Below, piece after piece: positions 8,181-17,481 of a DNA stretch of 64,000 nucleotides. Under the pieces are notes generated by a model. That model was not told where the DNA came from, ran no database searches, and saw only the letters and a list, made by a program, of their open reading frames with translations. Origin of the DNA: JAICJR01 sp963848495 (GTDB taxonomy: Bacteria > Actinomycetota > Thermoleophilia > Solirubrobacterales > Thermoleophilaceae); assembly GCA_963848495.1 (NCBI GenBank), contig CAWKDV010000002.1, positions 434,001 to 498,000 on the forward strand. Direction: 5' to 3'. The first letter of the stretch is position 1, and each line of letters opens with the position of its first letter. Both the position numbers and the translations under genes were made by a program.

Positions 8181-8678
8181 ATGGCTGACCTGATTGCCAT
8201 CGGCTACCCCGATGAGACGACCGGGTCCCTCGCCGCCGAGGAGGTACAGCGGCTTGCGCAGGACCTGATCATCGAGCCCGATGCCGTCGCCGTCATCGTG
8301 CGCGACAAAGAGGGCAAGTACCACGTCCACACCTCGCACCACGCCGTTGGCGGCGGAGCGACGTGGGGCATGTTCTGGGGTCTCCTGTTCGGCCTGCTCT
8401 TCTTCGTGCCCGTCTTCGGCATGGCCGTTGGCGCCGGCCTCGGCGCGCTGTTCGGGAAGATCGAGAAGAGCGGCATCGACAAGGAGTTCCAGGACCAGGT
8501 GCGCGACATGCTCAAGCCGGGCACGTCAGCGCTCTTCGTCGTCGTCGAGAAGGTCACGCCCGACAAGGCCGTCGACGCGCTGAGCCAGTACGGCGGGACG
8601 GTGCTCAAGTCGTCGCTCTCCAAGGATGCGGAGGCGGAGCTGCAAGAAGCCCTGCACGGAAGCGCGGTTCCCGCGTAG
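8181..8678 (+). CDS. DUF1269 family protein
   Basis: 165 residues. A soluble N-terminal part (MADLIAIGYPDE, then VIVRDKEGKYHVHTSHH) precedes a central hydrophobic Gly-rich hairpin WGMFWGLLFGLLFFVPVFGM, and a ferredoxin-like C-terminal part with TSALFVVVEKVTPDKAVDAL. This is the standard DUF1269 layout, and members are often stress-induced. A strong GGAGG site precedes the ATG. The upstream palindrome (8076) and downstream hairpin (8694) suggest a monocistronic, regulated gene. Function unknown. Confidence 0.88.
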   Translation: MADLIAIGYPDETTGSLAAEEVQRLAQDLIIEPDAVAVIVRDKEGKYHVHTSHHAVGGGATWGMFWGLLFGLLFFVPVFGMAVGAGLGALFGKIEKSGIDKEFQDQVRDMLKPGTSALFVVVEKVTPDKAVDALSQYGGTVLKSSLSKDAEAELQEALHGSAVPA

Positions 8679-8693
8679 TCCTCCAGATATGCC

Positions 8694-8721
8694 CGCCGGG
8701 CTGCCAGCGGGCAGCCCGGCG
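8694..8721 (+). terminator. Hairpin after DUF1269 gene
   Basis: 12-bp perfect stem CGCCGGGCTGCC/GGCAGCCCGGCG with a 4-nt loop, 15 bp after the stop codon. No T run follows. Confidence 0.6.
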
Positions 8722-8752
8722 CCGGCTCGTCAACGCAAGGGAGTGAACTGAG

Positions 8753-9175
8753 ATGAAGCGCTCGATCGTCGTCTGCCTGGCGCTCATCGCTGCCGTGGCG
8801 GTGGCCGGCTGCGGCGAGTCGAAGGCCGACAAGGCGAAGAAGCAGGTCTGCAGCGCGCGCTCGGACATCCAGAAGCAGGTGAACGACCTCCGGAGCCTCA
8901 CTCCCACGACCGTCACGACCGACAAGGTCAAGAGCAGCCTGAGCTCGATTCAGGACGACCTGAAGAAGATCACCTCTGCGCAGAAGGATCTCAACGCCGA
9001 CCGGAAGCAGCAGGTGCAGTCCGCGAACCAGGAGTTCTCGTCGCAGCTCCAGTCGATCACGGGCAGTCTCGGATCCAGCCTGTCGCTGAGCCAGGCGGCG
9101 ACGCAGCTGCAGTCCGCGCTCCAGCAGCTGGGGAGCGCCTACCAGACGACGCTCGCCAAGATCGACTGCAGCTAG
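8753..9175 (+). CDS. Small secreted lipoprotein, coiled-coil
   Basis: 140 residues with a classical lipoprotein signal: KR, a hydrophobic core, then lipobox VAGC with the acylated Cys at residue 20. The mature part is Gln/Ser/Lys-rich and predicted helical, with heptad-like spacing from about residue 30 to 135 (repeated Q..L and SL patterns). Two further Cys, at residue 33 (QVCSARS) and the penultimate position (DCS), could form a disulfide. It is exported and anchored to the outer face of the membrane. No family was recognised; function unknown. Confidence 0.8.
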   Translation: MKRSIVVCLALIAAVAVAGCGESKADKAKKQVCSARSDIQKQVNDLRSLTPTTVTTDKVKSSLSSIQDDLKKITSAQKDLNADRKQQVQSANQEFSSQLQSITGSLGSSLSLSQAATQLQSALQQLGSAYQTTLAKIDCS

Positions 9176-9196
9176 GGCGGCCGGCCAGGGGCCGCC
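9176..9196. terminator. Weak hairpin between convergent genes
   Basis: 7-bp arms GGCGGCC/GGCCGCC immediately after the lipoprotein stop; may serve both converging genes. Confidence 0.35.
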
Positions 9197-9227
9197 GAGT
9201 GCCGGCGACCCCCGACGGGATGCGACC

Positions 9228-9665
9228 TCAGGCCCGAGTCGTGAGCTTGTCGCCGTAGGCGACGAGGCCGTAGAGCGCGAGGATGTCGATGGCGAAGATC
9301 GCCAGCGACCAGAACGGGTATGCCGGGATGAACATCAGCTGGGCGATCGCGTTGAGCCCCAGCGCCGCCACGCCGGTCCAGCGGGCGAGCTGATTCCTCG
9401 CCATCACGCCGAGGCCGATCAGGATCTGGGCGATGCCGAGAATCAGCACCGTCCAGCCCCAGGCGTTCAGGTCACCCGCGATGTAGCGGGCGTTGGCGAC
9501 GAAGAAGTGCGCATTGCCGATCGCGGCGATGCCCTCGATCGAGTTCAGCGTTCCGACGATCAGCATCAGGATCCCGGCGAACGCAAGCCAACCCGAGCCC
9601 TGCGCATCCTCGGCAATGCCGGAGGACGTGTACGTCTCCCGGTTGACACTGGTATGGGCACTCAT
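9228..9665 (-). CDS. DUF7144-type membrane protein (second copy)
   Basis: 145 residues and a paralogue of the gene at 1461-1919. It has the same four-helix plan and shared motifs (GWLAFAGILMLIVGTLN, AWGWTVLILGIAQIL, AYPFWSLAIFAIDILALYGL). An AGGAGG-like site precedes the ATG at 9665. It is transcribed alone, converging on the lipoprotein gene. The 8-3-8 palindrome of the first copy is not present upstream. Function unknown. Confidence 0.83.
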   Translation of the reverse strand: MSAHTSVNRETYTSSGIAEDAQGSGWLAFAGILMLIVGTLNSIEGIAAIGNAHFFVANARYIAGDLNAWGWTVLILGIAQILIGLGVMARNQLARWTGVAALGLNAIAQLMFIPAYPFWSLAIFAIDILALYGLVAYGDKLTTRA

Positions 9666-9763
9666 TTAGCGCCTCCTGCGTCGATTGGCAAATCAACGTT
9701 CGCAAGCGCGCCCAGAGCGGGCAATGGTGTGCCCTGGCCTCTTCCGGTAGGCGCGCACCCCGC

Positions 9764-10336
9764 CTATCTGAGGCGTCTGTCCAGCACCCGCACGACCCCC
9801 TGCGCCAGCATCGCGCCGAGCAGTGCGCCAGCGATCACGTCGCCCGGGTAGTGCACCCCCGTGTGCACGCGGGAGTAGGCCACCACCGCGGCGAGCAGGC
9901 GCAGCGGCGCGGCCACCTGGGGCAGCGTGTGGCCCACGCCGGTGGCGAACGCGAACGCGGCCGCGGAGTGGCCGGACGGGAACGAGCTCGAGGTCGGCAT
10001 CGGCACCTGGCGGGCGAACGGCACCTCCTGCCGTTCACGGTCGGGCCGCCGCCGCCTGCCGAGCGGCTTGATCAGGAGGTTGATCCCGGCCGACGCGGCG
10101 CCCGCCGATGCCAGCCCGTAGAGCGCCGCGCGCCGCCCGGCGGGCCCGCCGAAGGCGCCGAGCAGGGCCGCCGAGGCGAGCGAGAGGCGCGAGTAGTCCG
10201 CCGCGCGCGAGAGCTTCCGCAGCCCGCGGTCGAGGGCCGGCGTCTCGGTGCCCGCCACGGCGGCGTAGACGGCAACGTCGAGCCGCCTCAGGTCCTGGAC
10301 CCAGGCGGGCCCGGCGCCGCTAGGGCTCCCGCCCAT
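9764..10336 (-). CDS. PAP2 family phosphatase (membrane)
   Basis: 190 residues. The three PAP2 signature blocks are all present: KPLGRRRRPDR, SSFPSGHSAAAFAF and SRVHTGVHYPGDV, which carry the catalytic His residues and phosphate-binding Arg. Such enzymes hydrolyse lipid phosphates such as undecaprenyl diphosphate or phosphatidic acid at the outer membrane face; the substrate here is unknown. Its start overlaps the end of the small upstream gene by 17 bp. Confidence 0.9.
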   Translation of the reverse strand: MGGSPSGAGPAWVQDLRRLDVAVYAAVAGTETPALDRGLRKLSRAADYSRLSLASAALLGAFGGPAGRRAALYGLASAGAASAGINLLIKPLGRRRRPDRERQEVPFARQVPMPTSSSFPSGHSAAAFAFATGVGHTLPQVAAPLRLLAAVVAYSRVHTGVHYPGDVIAGALLGAMLAQGVVRVLDRRLR

Positions 10337-10592
10337 CGCGGCCGCGGGCGTTCAGCTCCAGGCGGAGAGCCGCCTGCTCCTCCCGCTCGAGGGCGTTGAG
10401 ATAGGCCTCGTGCGCCCAGTCGCGCTCGGACGCCTCCGACGCGAGCCAGGCGCTCCACGCCGACTCCACCCGGCGTGCGGCGGAACGCCAGTGCTCGAGC
10501 TGCTCGGAGAGCTCCGGATCGATGAGGGGCTCGACTGTGCGGTGCGGGCTCACTGTCTGAACGACCGTACGCAGCCGCTCCGGCCTGCACAT
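10320..10592 (-). CDS. Small hypothetical helical protein
   Basis: 90 residues, rich in Ala, Glu and Arg, with likely one or two amphipathic helices (PELSEQLEHWRSAARRVESA, then SERDWAHEAYLNALEREEQA). No family recognised. It overlaps the PAP2 start by 17 bp, which supports it as a coupled gene. The antisense frame is not gene-like. Codon usage fits the genome. Confidence 0.6.
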   Translation of the reverse strand: MCRPERLRTVVQTVSPHRTVEPLIDPELSEQLEHWRSAARRVESAWSAWLASEASERDWAHEAYLNALEREEQAALRLELNARGRDGREP

Positions 10593-10641
10593 CGCTCAGA
10601 TCGGGTGAATTCACCACCGGCGCGGCTGAGACACTGCGGCC

Positions 10642-11316
10642 GTGGCGCACATCCTCCTGCTCGCGCTGGCCGCCGCGGTTTATCCGCCGCTGCTCGCAGC
10701 CGTGATCCTGATCCTCTCGCGGCGCCACCCGCTGCGCCTCCTCGTGGGCTTCCTGATGGGCGGGATGCTCGTGAGCGTCGGCCTCGGGGTGGCGATCGTT
10801 CAGCTCCTGAGCGACTCGGGCGCTGTGGACAGTGGCGGCCACACCGTCAAGCCCATCGTCGACATCGCGGTTGGCGCCCTGTCGCTGGCGGCCGCGTGGG
10901 CGGTCTGGCGTGGCTACACGCCCAAATTCGCTCGGCGGCGGCGGGAGCGGGTGCGCGCGGCGGGCCCCTCCTTCACCGACCGCGCGCTCAGTCACGAGTC
11001 GGTGGCGGTGGCCTTCGCCGCCGGCATCGTCCTCAGCCTGCCCGGCGGCTGGTACCTCGCGGCGCTCACCGACATCGCCGCCGCGGACATCCCGGTTGCG
11101 CAGCAGGTCGCCCAGATCCTGCTGTTCAACGTCGTGATGTTCACGCTCGTCGAAGTCCCGCTGGTGCTCTTCCTCATCGATCCCGCGCGCGCCCAGCACC
11201 TGGCCACCGCCACCTCGGACTGGATCCGCACGCACCGCCGCGGCATCGCCGTCGCGGTGGCCGCGACGGTGGGTGGCTGGCTCGTGGTGAAGGGGATCGT
11301 GGCAGCGGTCGGCTGA
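10642..11316 (+). CDS. GAP/Sap family membrane protein
   Basis: 224 residues, about six TM helices, resembling the GAP (GPL-addressing) / sulfolipid-addressing Sap family, which is distantly LysE-like. The N-terminus AHILLLALAAAVYPPLLAAV and the middle block AVAFAAGIVLSLPGGWYLAAL are typical. In mycobacteria the family helps export peptidoglycolipids; here the substrate is unknown. The start GTG/ATG region at 10642 follows a palindrome GGTGAATTCACC at about 10604-10615. A second family member is at 53932. Confidence 0.75.
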   Translation: MAHILLLALAAAVYPPLLAAVILILSRRHPLRLLVGFLMGGMLVSVGLGVAIVQLLSDSGAVDSGGHTVKPIVDIAVGALSLAAAWAVWRGYTPKFARRRRERVRAAGPSFTDRALSHESVAVAFAAGIVLSLPGGWYLAALTDIAAADIPVAQQVAQILLFNVVMFTLVEVPLVLFLIDPARAQHLATATSDWIRTHRRGIAVAVAATVGGWLVVKGIVAAVG

Positions 11317-11319
11317 GCG

Positions 11320-13431
11320 CTACACGGCCGCGCTGCCCACCCCGGCGTGGAAGGCCTCGTCCAGCAGGCCGGCGTCACGGGCGCGCACGACGGCGTCGCC
11401 GCGCGACGAGGCCCCGAGCTTGCGGTAGACCGAGCGCGCGTGCGTCTTGACCGTGTTGGCGGAGACGTAGAGGCGCTCTGCTATCTCGCGCAGGGAGAGG
11501 TAGGTGGGGAGGTACTGCAGGATGCGCAGCTCGGCGGTGGTAAGGCACCACTCGTCGCCGGCTGAGGTGGCGCTGGACACCACCGTCCGGCGGCTGCATT
11601 CGCGGAGCCACTCGACCGCTACTCGAGCGTCCGGCGAGCGGCGCAGCAGCCGCTCCGCCTGCTCGACGAGCGTGCGTGCTCGCTGCACGTCGCTCAGGCG
11701 CAGTGCGGCGCGGGCCATGGCGATGCTGCACTCCGCCTCGTACCAGGGGCTGAAGTCCGGCAGCTCGGACAGGAGCCGGGCGGCGTCGTCCAGGGCGAGC
11801 TTCGACGCCTCCACGCGCCCGAGGTGCGCGTGCACCTCGGCCGACACGGCGTAGACGAGCGCGGCAGTGGGGTAACGGTCGAAGCCGCTGCGCTCGACCT
11901 GGGCCCGCGCGCGGGAGGCGTACGACTCGGCCGCCTCCCAGTCGTCCGCCTCGACGGCGAGCAGGGCGAGCTGGGCGAGGCAGAGGGCCTGCAGGCTCGG
12001 CGAGCCGGGAGCGGCATGGCGGGCGCCCTGCTCGAGGACCTCATACGCGCCGGCGCGGTCTCCGATGAGGTGGCGGGAGACGCCCTGGAGCAGATCGCCG
12101 AGCGGCCGCCAGGGGCTTCGCTCAGGCACGTGCTCCGAGGCCGCTTGCGCCTGGCGCCCCATGCAGGTCACGGCGTCCTCGTTCACGGCCGCCCGGAACA
12201 GCAGCGCCTCGCCCGCGAGCTCAGCGCGTTCTTCTGCCTCCTCGCCGTGCTCGAGAGCGTTCAGGGCCGCCGCCGTCCAGCGCTCCACCAGCTCGCGATC
12301 CCCCGACAGGAGAGCCGTGGCGGCCGCGGCGAGTGCCAGCTTCGGGCAGCCCGTCACCTGCTCGAGGCTGAAGTCCTCCAGCCAGCGCTCCAGCCGCCCC
12401 TCGGCGCCATAGCCGACGATGTCGGCCGCGCGGGTCCAGAGCAGGTCGCCCGCGCGCGCCACGTCGCCGCCCTCGACAGCGTGGGCGATGGCGCGCTCCA
12501 CGTCACCGCGCTCGCCGTACCAGCCGCTCGCGCGGCCGTGGAGCGTGCGCTCGAGCACCGGCTCGCGCCGCCTCAGCTCTCCGCGCAGGGCCTCGGCGAA
12601 CAGGCGGTGGTAGCGGTACTCGCGGTCGCGGCGGTCGAGCGGCACGAGCATCAGGTTGGTCCGGGACAGCTCCTGGAGGAGCTGCCCCGAATCGTCGCGC
12701 CCGAGCACGAAGTCGCACAGCGGTCCGGACATCCGGTCGAGAATCGAGCTGCGGGCCAGGAAGGCCGCCTGGTCGTCCGACAGCGGCTCGAGCGCCACCT
12801 CGCGGAAGTAGTCGGCCAGGAAGCGGTCGTCGCCTGCGACGTCGGGCAGGTCGGCGTCGGTGTCGCCGCCGTCGCTCGCGGCCAGCGCCGCTAGGTAGAG
12901 ACCGGCCGGCCAGCCCTCGGTCCGGTGGAGAAGCTGCTCGAGTCCGGCGCGGTCGAGCTCGAGGCCGTGCGACTCGGCCAGCGCCGCGACCTCGGACGAG
13001 GTCATGGCAAGGTCGGCGGAGCGGAGCTCGAGCAGCTTGCGAGCCGCGCGAAGGCCTCCGAGCCCGAGCGCGGGCTCGCGCCGCGCCGCGACGGCCACCT
13101 GGGCGCCGTGCCCAGCACGCTCGATAAGGTCAGGTATGACCGCGATCAGGTCGTGAGAATTCAGCAGCTCGTCGCCGTCGAAGACGACCACCCCCGCCGC
13201 CTGGCCGAATGCCTTGCAGACAGCCCGGAGCTCATGGGCCGGCGTCTGGGGGTCGACCCACGCGAACGGGCGGCCGTCGCGCATGCTCCACTCGGCCAGC
13301 AGCGTGGTCTTGCCATATCCGGCGGGGGCCACCAGCAGGACGAGGGGGGTGTCCTCGGCGGCGATCAGCCTTCCGACCAGCCGCGAACGCGGAACGAGCC
13401 CGGCGCTGATCTCAGCGGCGGTCAGAGTCAT
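11320..13431 (-). CDS. LAL/MalT-like LuxR transcriptional regulator
   Basis: 703 residues: an N-terminal STAND ATPase with P-loop VAPAGYGKTTLLAEW (near residue 35), a tetratricopeptide-rich middle, and a C-terminal LuxR HTH (LTTAELRILQYLPTYLSLRE, then SANTVKTHARSVYRKL). Such proteins are single-component activators that sense small ligands. The start is taken at 13431 (MTLTAAEISAGLVP); the frame continues further upstream, but that part is non-protein-like and covers the divergent promoter. It is transcribed away from the giant kinase at 13616. Confidence 0.9.
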   Translation of the reverse strand: MTLTAAEISAGLVPRSRLVGRLIAAEDTPLVLLVAPAGYGKTTLLAEWSMRDGRPFAWVDPQTPAHELRAVCKAFGQAAGVVVFDGDELLNSHDLIAVIPDLIERAGHGAQVAVAARREPALGLGGLRAARKLLELRSADLAMTSSEVAALAESHGLELDRAGLEQLLHRTEGWPAGLYLAALAASDGGDTDADLPDVAGDDRFLADYFREVALEPLSDDQAAFLARSSILDRMSGPLCDFVLGRDDSGQLLQELSRTNLMLVPLDRRDREYRYHRLFAEALRGELRRREPVLERTLHGRASGWYGERGDVERAIAHAVEGGDVARAGDLLWTRAADIVGYGAEGRLERWLEDFSLEQVTGCPKLALAAAATALLSGDRELVERWTAAALNALEHGEEAEERAELAGEALLFRAAVNEDAVTCMGRQAQAASEHVPERSPWRPLGDLLQGVSRHLIGDRAGAYEVLEQGARHAAPGSPSLQALCLAQLALLAVEADDWEAAESYASRARAQVERSGFDRYPTAALVYAVSAEVHAHLGRVEASKLALDDAARLLSELPDFSPWYEAECSIAMARAALRLSDVQRARTLVEQAERLLRRSPDARVAVEWLRECSRRTVVSSATSAGDEWCLTTAELRILQYLPTYLSLREIAERLYVSANTVKTHARSVYRKLGASSRGDAVVRARDAGLLDEAFHAGVGSAAV

Positions 13432-13615
13432 GCTCAGAGCATTCCGGCACGTGCCGCGCTGGCCAAGGGCGCGCGCCCCCAGGTTGAAGTAGGTGGGCAC
13501 CAATGCCACGGAGCGGTGCATACGCCCGCGGCCGCGGGCTCGGCAAAACTCGTGCGGGCACCCTTTCGTGCTCTGAGACGATCTGCGAGACCTTCGTCGT
13601 GAAGGGCACTCCGCC

Positions 13616-16600
13616 GTGAACGTGAAAACCGCGCCTGGCCTCAAGTGGCAGCGCGAGGCGCTGGGGGCGTCGTTCGCCTTGGCCGCTCTGGCGCTCGGCG
13701 CAGTGGCGATCGCCATCGGGATCGCGGGCGGCGGCGAGGACCACGTTCTGATCGGGGTGTCGCACGCCCTGCTCATCGTCATGCCCGTCCTCGTGGGCCT
13801 GTATGCACTGGCTCGCGAGCCTGCAGCACGCTTCGCGCGCCTGCTGGTCGCGGCCGGCTTCATCTGGGCACCGACGCTGTTGGCGTCCTCCAGCAGCGCC
13901 CTCCCGTACAGCATCGGCAGGGTCGGGGCCTGGTTCGTCCCGCTCGGCACGGTCGCGCTGGTGCTCGCGTTCCCCACCGGCCGGCCGCAGACCCGCGCCG
14001 AGCGCCTGACGATCGCGGTCGCCGGGGCGATGGCCGTGCTGCTCTACCTGCCCACGGCGCTGGTGCTCGCGCACTTCCCCACGCCGAGCCCGTGGAGCTC
14101 GTGCGTGCACGACTGCCCGAGGAACGTGCTCAGCGTCACGCACAGCGACTCGCATTTCGCGGACTCGGTGCTCGCGCCGGCGCGCGACTACGCGGTGGTC
14201 GCCCTCTTCCTCGTCAGCGCGGTGCTCCTGCTCCTGAAGGCCGCGCGTGCATCGCGCCCGACGAGGCGCACGCTGGTCCCGGTGATCGCCGGCGGCCTGC
14301 TGGCGCTGGGCGGCGGCGCGGTGTACCTCGTCGCCCGGAGGGTCGTCGAGCCGGGCGCGCCCCTGCGGACGCTCGGCCTCGTGTCGGTGCTGGCCGTGCC
14401 CGGGCTGGTGCTCGGCTTCGCGCTCGGTCTGCTCCGCTGGCGCCTGGTGGCCACCAGCGCGTTACGCCGCCTGACGCGCGATTACGCGGCTACGCGCAGC
14501 GGCTCGCGGCTGCGGCAGCAGATCGCGGAGGCGATCGGCGACCCCTCGCTCGAGATCGCCTACTGGACCGGCAACCCGGGCCGCTGGGTCAACGAGGAGG
14601 GTGTGCCGGTGACCCTCCCACGTGACGATCCGGGCCGCGCCGTCCTGCAGATCACGGCTGAGGACCGGCCGATCGCGGCGCTGGTCCACGACGCTGCGAT
14701 GGCGGTGGAGCCCAGCGTGACGGAGCTCGTGGGCGGCTTCGCTGCGATGGCGCTCGAGAACCTCCGCCTCGACGCCGAGCTGCATTCGTCGCTGCGCGAC
14801 CTGCGCGAGTCGCGCGCACGCATCCTCTCGGCGGTCGACTACGAGCGCCAGCGCATCGAGCGCGACCTGCACGACGGCGCCCAGCAGCGGCTGGTGGCGC
14901 TCCGCGTGGCGCTCGAGCTGGCCGCCGAGACTGCGGAGCAGGATCCGCAGGCTGCGGTCGCGCTGCTGGCCAAGCTCGGCACCGACGTCGAGGCGACGTT
15001 GAACGAGGTGCGCTCGCTCGCCCGCGGCGTCTATCCGCCGCTGCTCGCGGACCACGGGATCGGCGACGCGCTGCGCGTGGCGGCGCGCGACAGTTCGCTG
15101 CCCACCACCGTCCGCTCGCGCGGGGTCGGGCGCTACTCGCAGCAGATCGAGAGCGCCGTCTACTTCTGCTGCCTCGAGGCGCTCCAGAACGCGGCCAAGC
15201 ACGCCGGCGCCCGCTCGGCGCACGTCACGCTGTTCGAGCACGACGAGCTCACCTTCGTGGTGGAGGACGATGGCGCGGGCTTCGTCCCGACGCGCGTCCG
15301 CGGCGCGGGGCTGCAGAACATGCGCGACAGGATCGTGTCGCTGGGCGGCCGCCTCACGATCGAGTCGACCCTCGGGGAGGGCACGCGGGTGACCGGCACC
15401 GTGCCGGTGGGGCTGGCGCAGCTCACGCCGGACGTCGCCTTGCTCTTCCAGCGCGCCACCGACGCGCTGCATGACTGCTTCGCCATCTACAAGGCGGAGC
15501 GCGACTCGAGCGGGCAGGTGCTGGACTTCGCCGTGGAGCACCTGAACGACGCGGCCTGCCGCGACACCGGCCGCTCGCGCGAGGCGCAGGTGGGGCGCAC
15601 GCTCGGCCACCTCGACTCGCACTACCTCGAGTCCGATCTGTTCGAGTGGCACAAGCAGGCGCTCGAAGGCGACGAGCCGTTACTGCTCGACGAGGTCTCA
15701 TACGAGCGCAGCGCGGAGGGGAGGAGGCTGAGCAGCGCCTACGAGGTGCGGGCGGTGGCGGTCGGCGGCGGTCGCCTCGCCGTGACGTGGCGCGACATCA
15801 CCGAGCGCAGGCTCAGGGAGGACGAGCTGCAGCTCCAGTCGACCATCCTCGCGCGGGCCACCGAGGCCGTCTGCCTGGTCAGGGCCTCCGACGGCTCGAT
15901 CGTCTACGCCAACCCACGCTTCGACGAGACGTTCGGCTACGAGCAGGGCGAGATCTACGGCCGGCACCTCTCCGAGCTGATCTGGGAGGAGAGGCCGGGG
16001 GAGGCCAGGCGCGTTGCCGCCGAGCTGCTGGCCGACCTCGACGAGCACGGCGAGGCCTCCTACGAGAGGCGCTGCCGGCGGGGTGACGGAACTACGTTCT
16101 GGTGCGCCACGCACGCTCGCGCCTTCGAGCACCCGGACCACGGGAGGGTCTGGCTGGCCGTGAAGCGGGACGTGACCGAGCGCCGCGAGACGGAGGACGC
16201 GCTGCGGCTGCTCGACCGCCACCTGAGCATGGCCCTGCACGGGTCGCGCGTGTCCCTGTTCACGATGGACCGGGAGCTGCGCTACACGTGGGGAATCAAC
16301 AACCAGATCGGGGATGCGGACGACATCCACGGCCTCGGCAGGACCAACGAGGAGCTGTTCGGAGCGGAGGCCGCGCGCCCGCTCACCCGGATCTGCCGCC
16401 GTGCGCTCGCGGGCGGCGCTGCCCGCAGCGAGATCGAGCTTGCGCTGCCCGAGGGCACGTTCACCTTCGACCTCACCGTCCGGCCGCTGCGCGATGACGG
16501 CGGCGCCGTGATCGGAGTGGCCGGGGCCGCCTACAACCTGACCCCGCGCGCGTCCGAGCGCCAGTTCGGCCAGCTGATCGACGCAAGCTCGCTGCCGGTG

Positions 16601-16933
16601 GCGATCGTGGGATCCGATTTCGCGCTGCGCGAGGTCAATCCCGCCTTCGCCGACCTGCTCGGGTACGCGCCGGATGAGCTGCGGGGCCTCACGCTCGGCG
16701 ACGTCAGCGACCCGGCGGACGCCGGCGCGCTCGACACCGTGCTGTCCGGGCAGGAGCTCGTGCGGCGGGCGACCTCGCGCTTGGTCACGCGCTCGGGCGC
16801 GGCCATAACGGTTGCCACGATCGCCTTCCGGCTCGACTCCGGCGACGACGTGGCCCTCGTCCTGCTGGAGCAACACGCGGCCGAGCGGCGCTTCGGCGCA
16901 TCGGAGGCCGCCCGGCGCGCGTTTCCCGACTGA
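13616..16933 (+). CDS. Large multi-PAS sensor histidine kinase with internal kinase core
   Basis: 1105 residues with an unusual order. Six or seven N-terminal TM helices (to about residue 285) and a GAF-like linker come first. The HisKA_3 core follows with IERDLHDGAQQRLVAL near residue 417 and HATPase boxes EALQNAAKHA, DDGAGF and GAGLQNMRDR (to about 600). Then come four PAS/PAC-like modules to the C-terminus (for example YANPRFDETFGYEQGEIYGR and REVNPAFADLLGYAPDEL). Usually PAS sensors precede the kinase; here most follow it. The start is GTG 13616. A stand-alone receiver gene lies 110 bp downstream and is the obvious partner. Confidence 0.9.
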   Translation: MNVKTAPGLKWQREALGASFALAALALGAVAIAIGIAGGGEDHVLIGVSHALLIVMPVLVGLYALAREPAARFARLLVAAGFIWAPTLLASSSSALPYSIGRVGAWFVPLGTVALVLAFPTGRPQTRAERLTIAVAGAMAVLLYLPTALVLAHFPTPSPWSSCVHDCPRNVLSVTHSDSHFADSVLAPARDYAVVALFLVSAVLLLLKAARASRPTRRTLVPVIAGGLLALGGGAVYLVARRVVEPGAPLRTLGLVSVLAVPGLVLGFALGLLRWRLVATSALRRLTRDYAATRSGSRLRQQIAEAIGDPSLEIAYWTGNPGRWVNEEGVPVTLPRDDPGRAVLQITAEDRPIAALVHDAAMAVEPSVTELVGGFAAMALENLRLDAELHSSLRDLRESRARILSAVDYERQRIERDLHDGAQQRLVALRVALELAAETAEQDPQAAVALLAKLGTDVEATLNEVRSLARGVYPPLLADHGIGDALRVAARDSSLPTTVRSRGVGRYSQQIESAVYFCCLEALQNAAKHAGARSAHVTLFEHDELTFVVEDDGAGFVPTRVRGAGLQNMRDRIVSLGGRLTIESTLGEGTRVTGTVPVGLAQLTPDVALLFQRATDALHDCFAIYKAERDSSGQVLDFAVEHLNDAACRDTGRSREAQVGRTLGHLDSHYLESDLFEWHKQALEGDEPLLLDEVSYERSAEGRRLSSAYEVRAVAVGGGRLAVTWRDITERRLREDELQLQSTILARATEAVCLVRASDGSIVYANPRFDETFGYEQGEIYGRHLSELIWEERPGEARRVAAELLADLDEHGEASYERRCRRGDGTTFWCATHARAFEHPDHGRVWLAVKRDVTERRETEDALRLLDRHLSMALHGSRVSLFTMDRELRYTWGINNQIGDADDIHGLGRTNEELFGAEAARPLTRICRRALAGGAARSEIELALPEGTFTFDLTVRPLRDDGGAVIGVAGAAYNLTPRASERQFGQLIDASSLPVAIVGSDFALREVNPAFADLLGYAPDELRGLTLGDVSDPADAGALDTVLSGQELVRRATSRLVTRSGAAITVATIAFRLDSGDDVALVLLEQHAAERRFGASEAARRAFPD

Positions 16934-17043
16934 GCCAACGGGTACGTGCTAGCCGCCCCCTCTTGGCATGGGCGCATCCTCGCGCCGGGCACGCCGGGGT
17001 GAGATAGTGGGCACTCGGTTGCATACAAGGGGGAGGCCGGACC

Positions 17044-17481
17044 ATGAAGGCCGCCATCCACGGAAAGACCACTGGGGAGCTGCAGACGCTGCCGGCCGAC
17101 GGCCAGGTGCGCACGCTGGTCGTTGACGACCAGGAGGCCTTCCGCGAGGCGCTGCGCCAGTTGATCGGGGCGGCCGCCGGCTTCACCCTCGTCGGCGAGG
17201 CCACCAGCGGCGAGGAGGCGATCGACGCGGTGGAGGCCCTGTCACCGAGTCTCGTGCTGATGGACGTGCGCATGCCCGGTCTTGGCGGCGTCGGCGCCGC
17301 CCGCGCGATCAGGGAGCGGCACCCCGAGCTGATGATCGTCCTGATCTCCGTGCACGACGGCGAGGAGCTGCCGCCTGAGCTCGTGTCCGGAGAGGACGCT
17401 GCCGCCTTCGTGCACAAGCAGACGCTCAAGCCGCGCCTGCTGCGCGAGCTGTGGGACCGGCACAACCGGCCGGCGAACTAG
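17044..17481 (+). CDS. Stand-alone receiver-domain response regulator
   Basis: 145 residues containing only a CheY-like receiver: acidic pair in TLVVDDQEAF, phospho-Asp in LVLMDVRMPG, Lys in AFVHKQTLKP. There is no DNA-binding output domain, so it may act by protein contact or in a relay. A GGGGGAGG site precedes the ATG. The position after the multi-PAS kinase suggests they work together. Its stop overlaps the RDD gene stop on the other strand within a shared CTAG. Confidence 0.9.
   Translation: MKAAIHGKTTGELQTLPADGQVRTLVVDDQEAFREALRQLIGAAAGFTLVGEATSGEEAIDAVEALSPSLVLMDVRMPGLGGVGAARAIRERHPELMIVLISVHDGEELPPELVSGEDAAAFVHKQTLKPRLLRELWDRHNRPAN

Noticed and set aside
11824..12894. Long plus-strand frame opposite the LAL regulator
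   Set aside because: Antisense shadow caused by high GC; no motifs, Gly/Arg/Gln-rich composition. Similar shadows at 44519-45649, 14462-15652 and 15698-16876 were also dropped.
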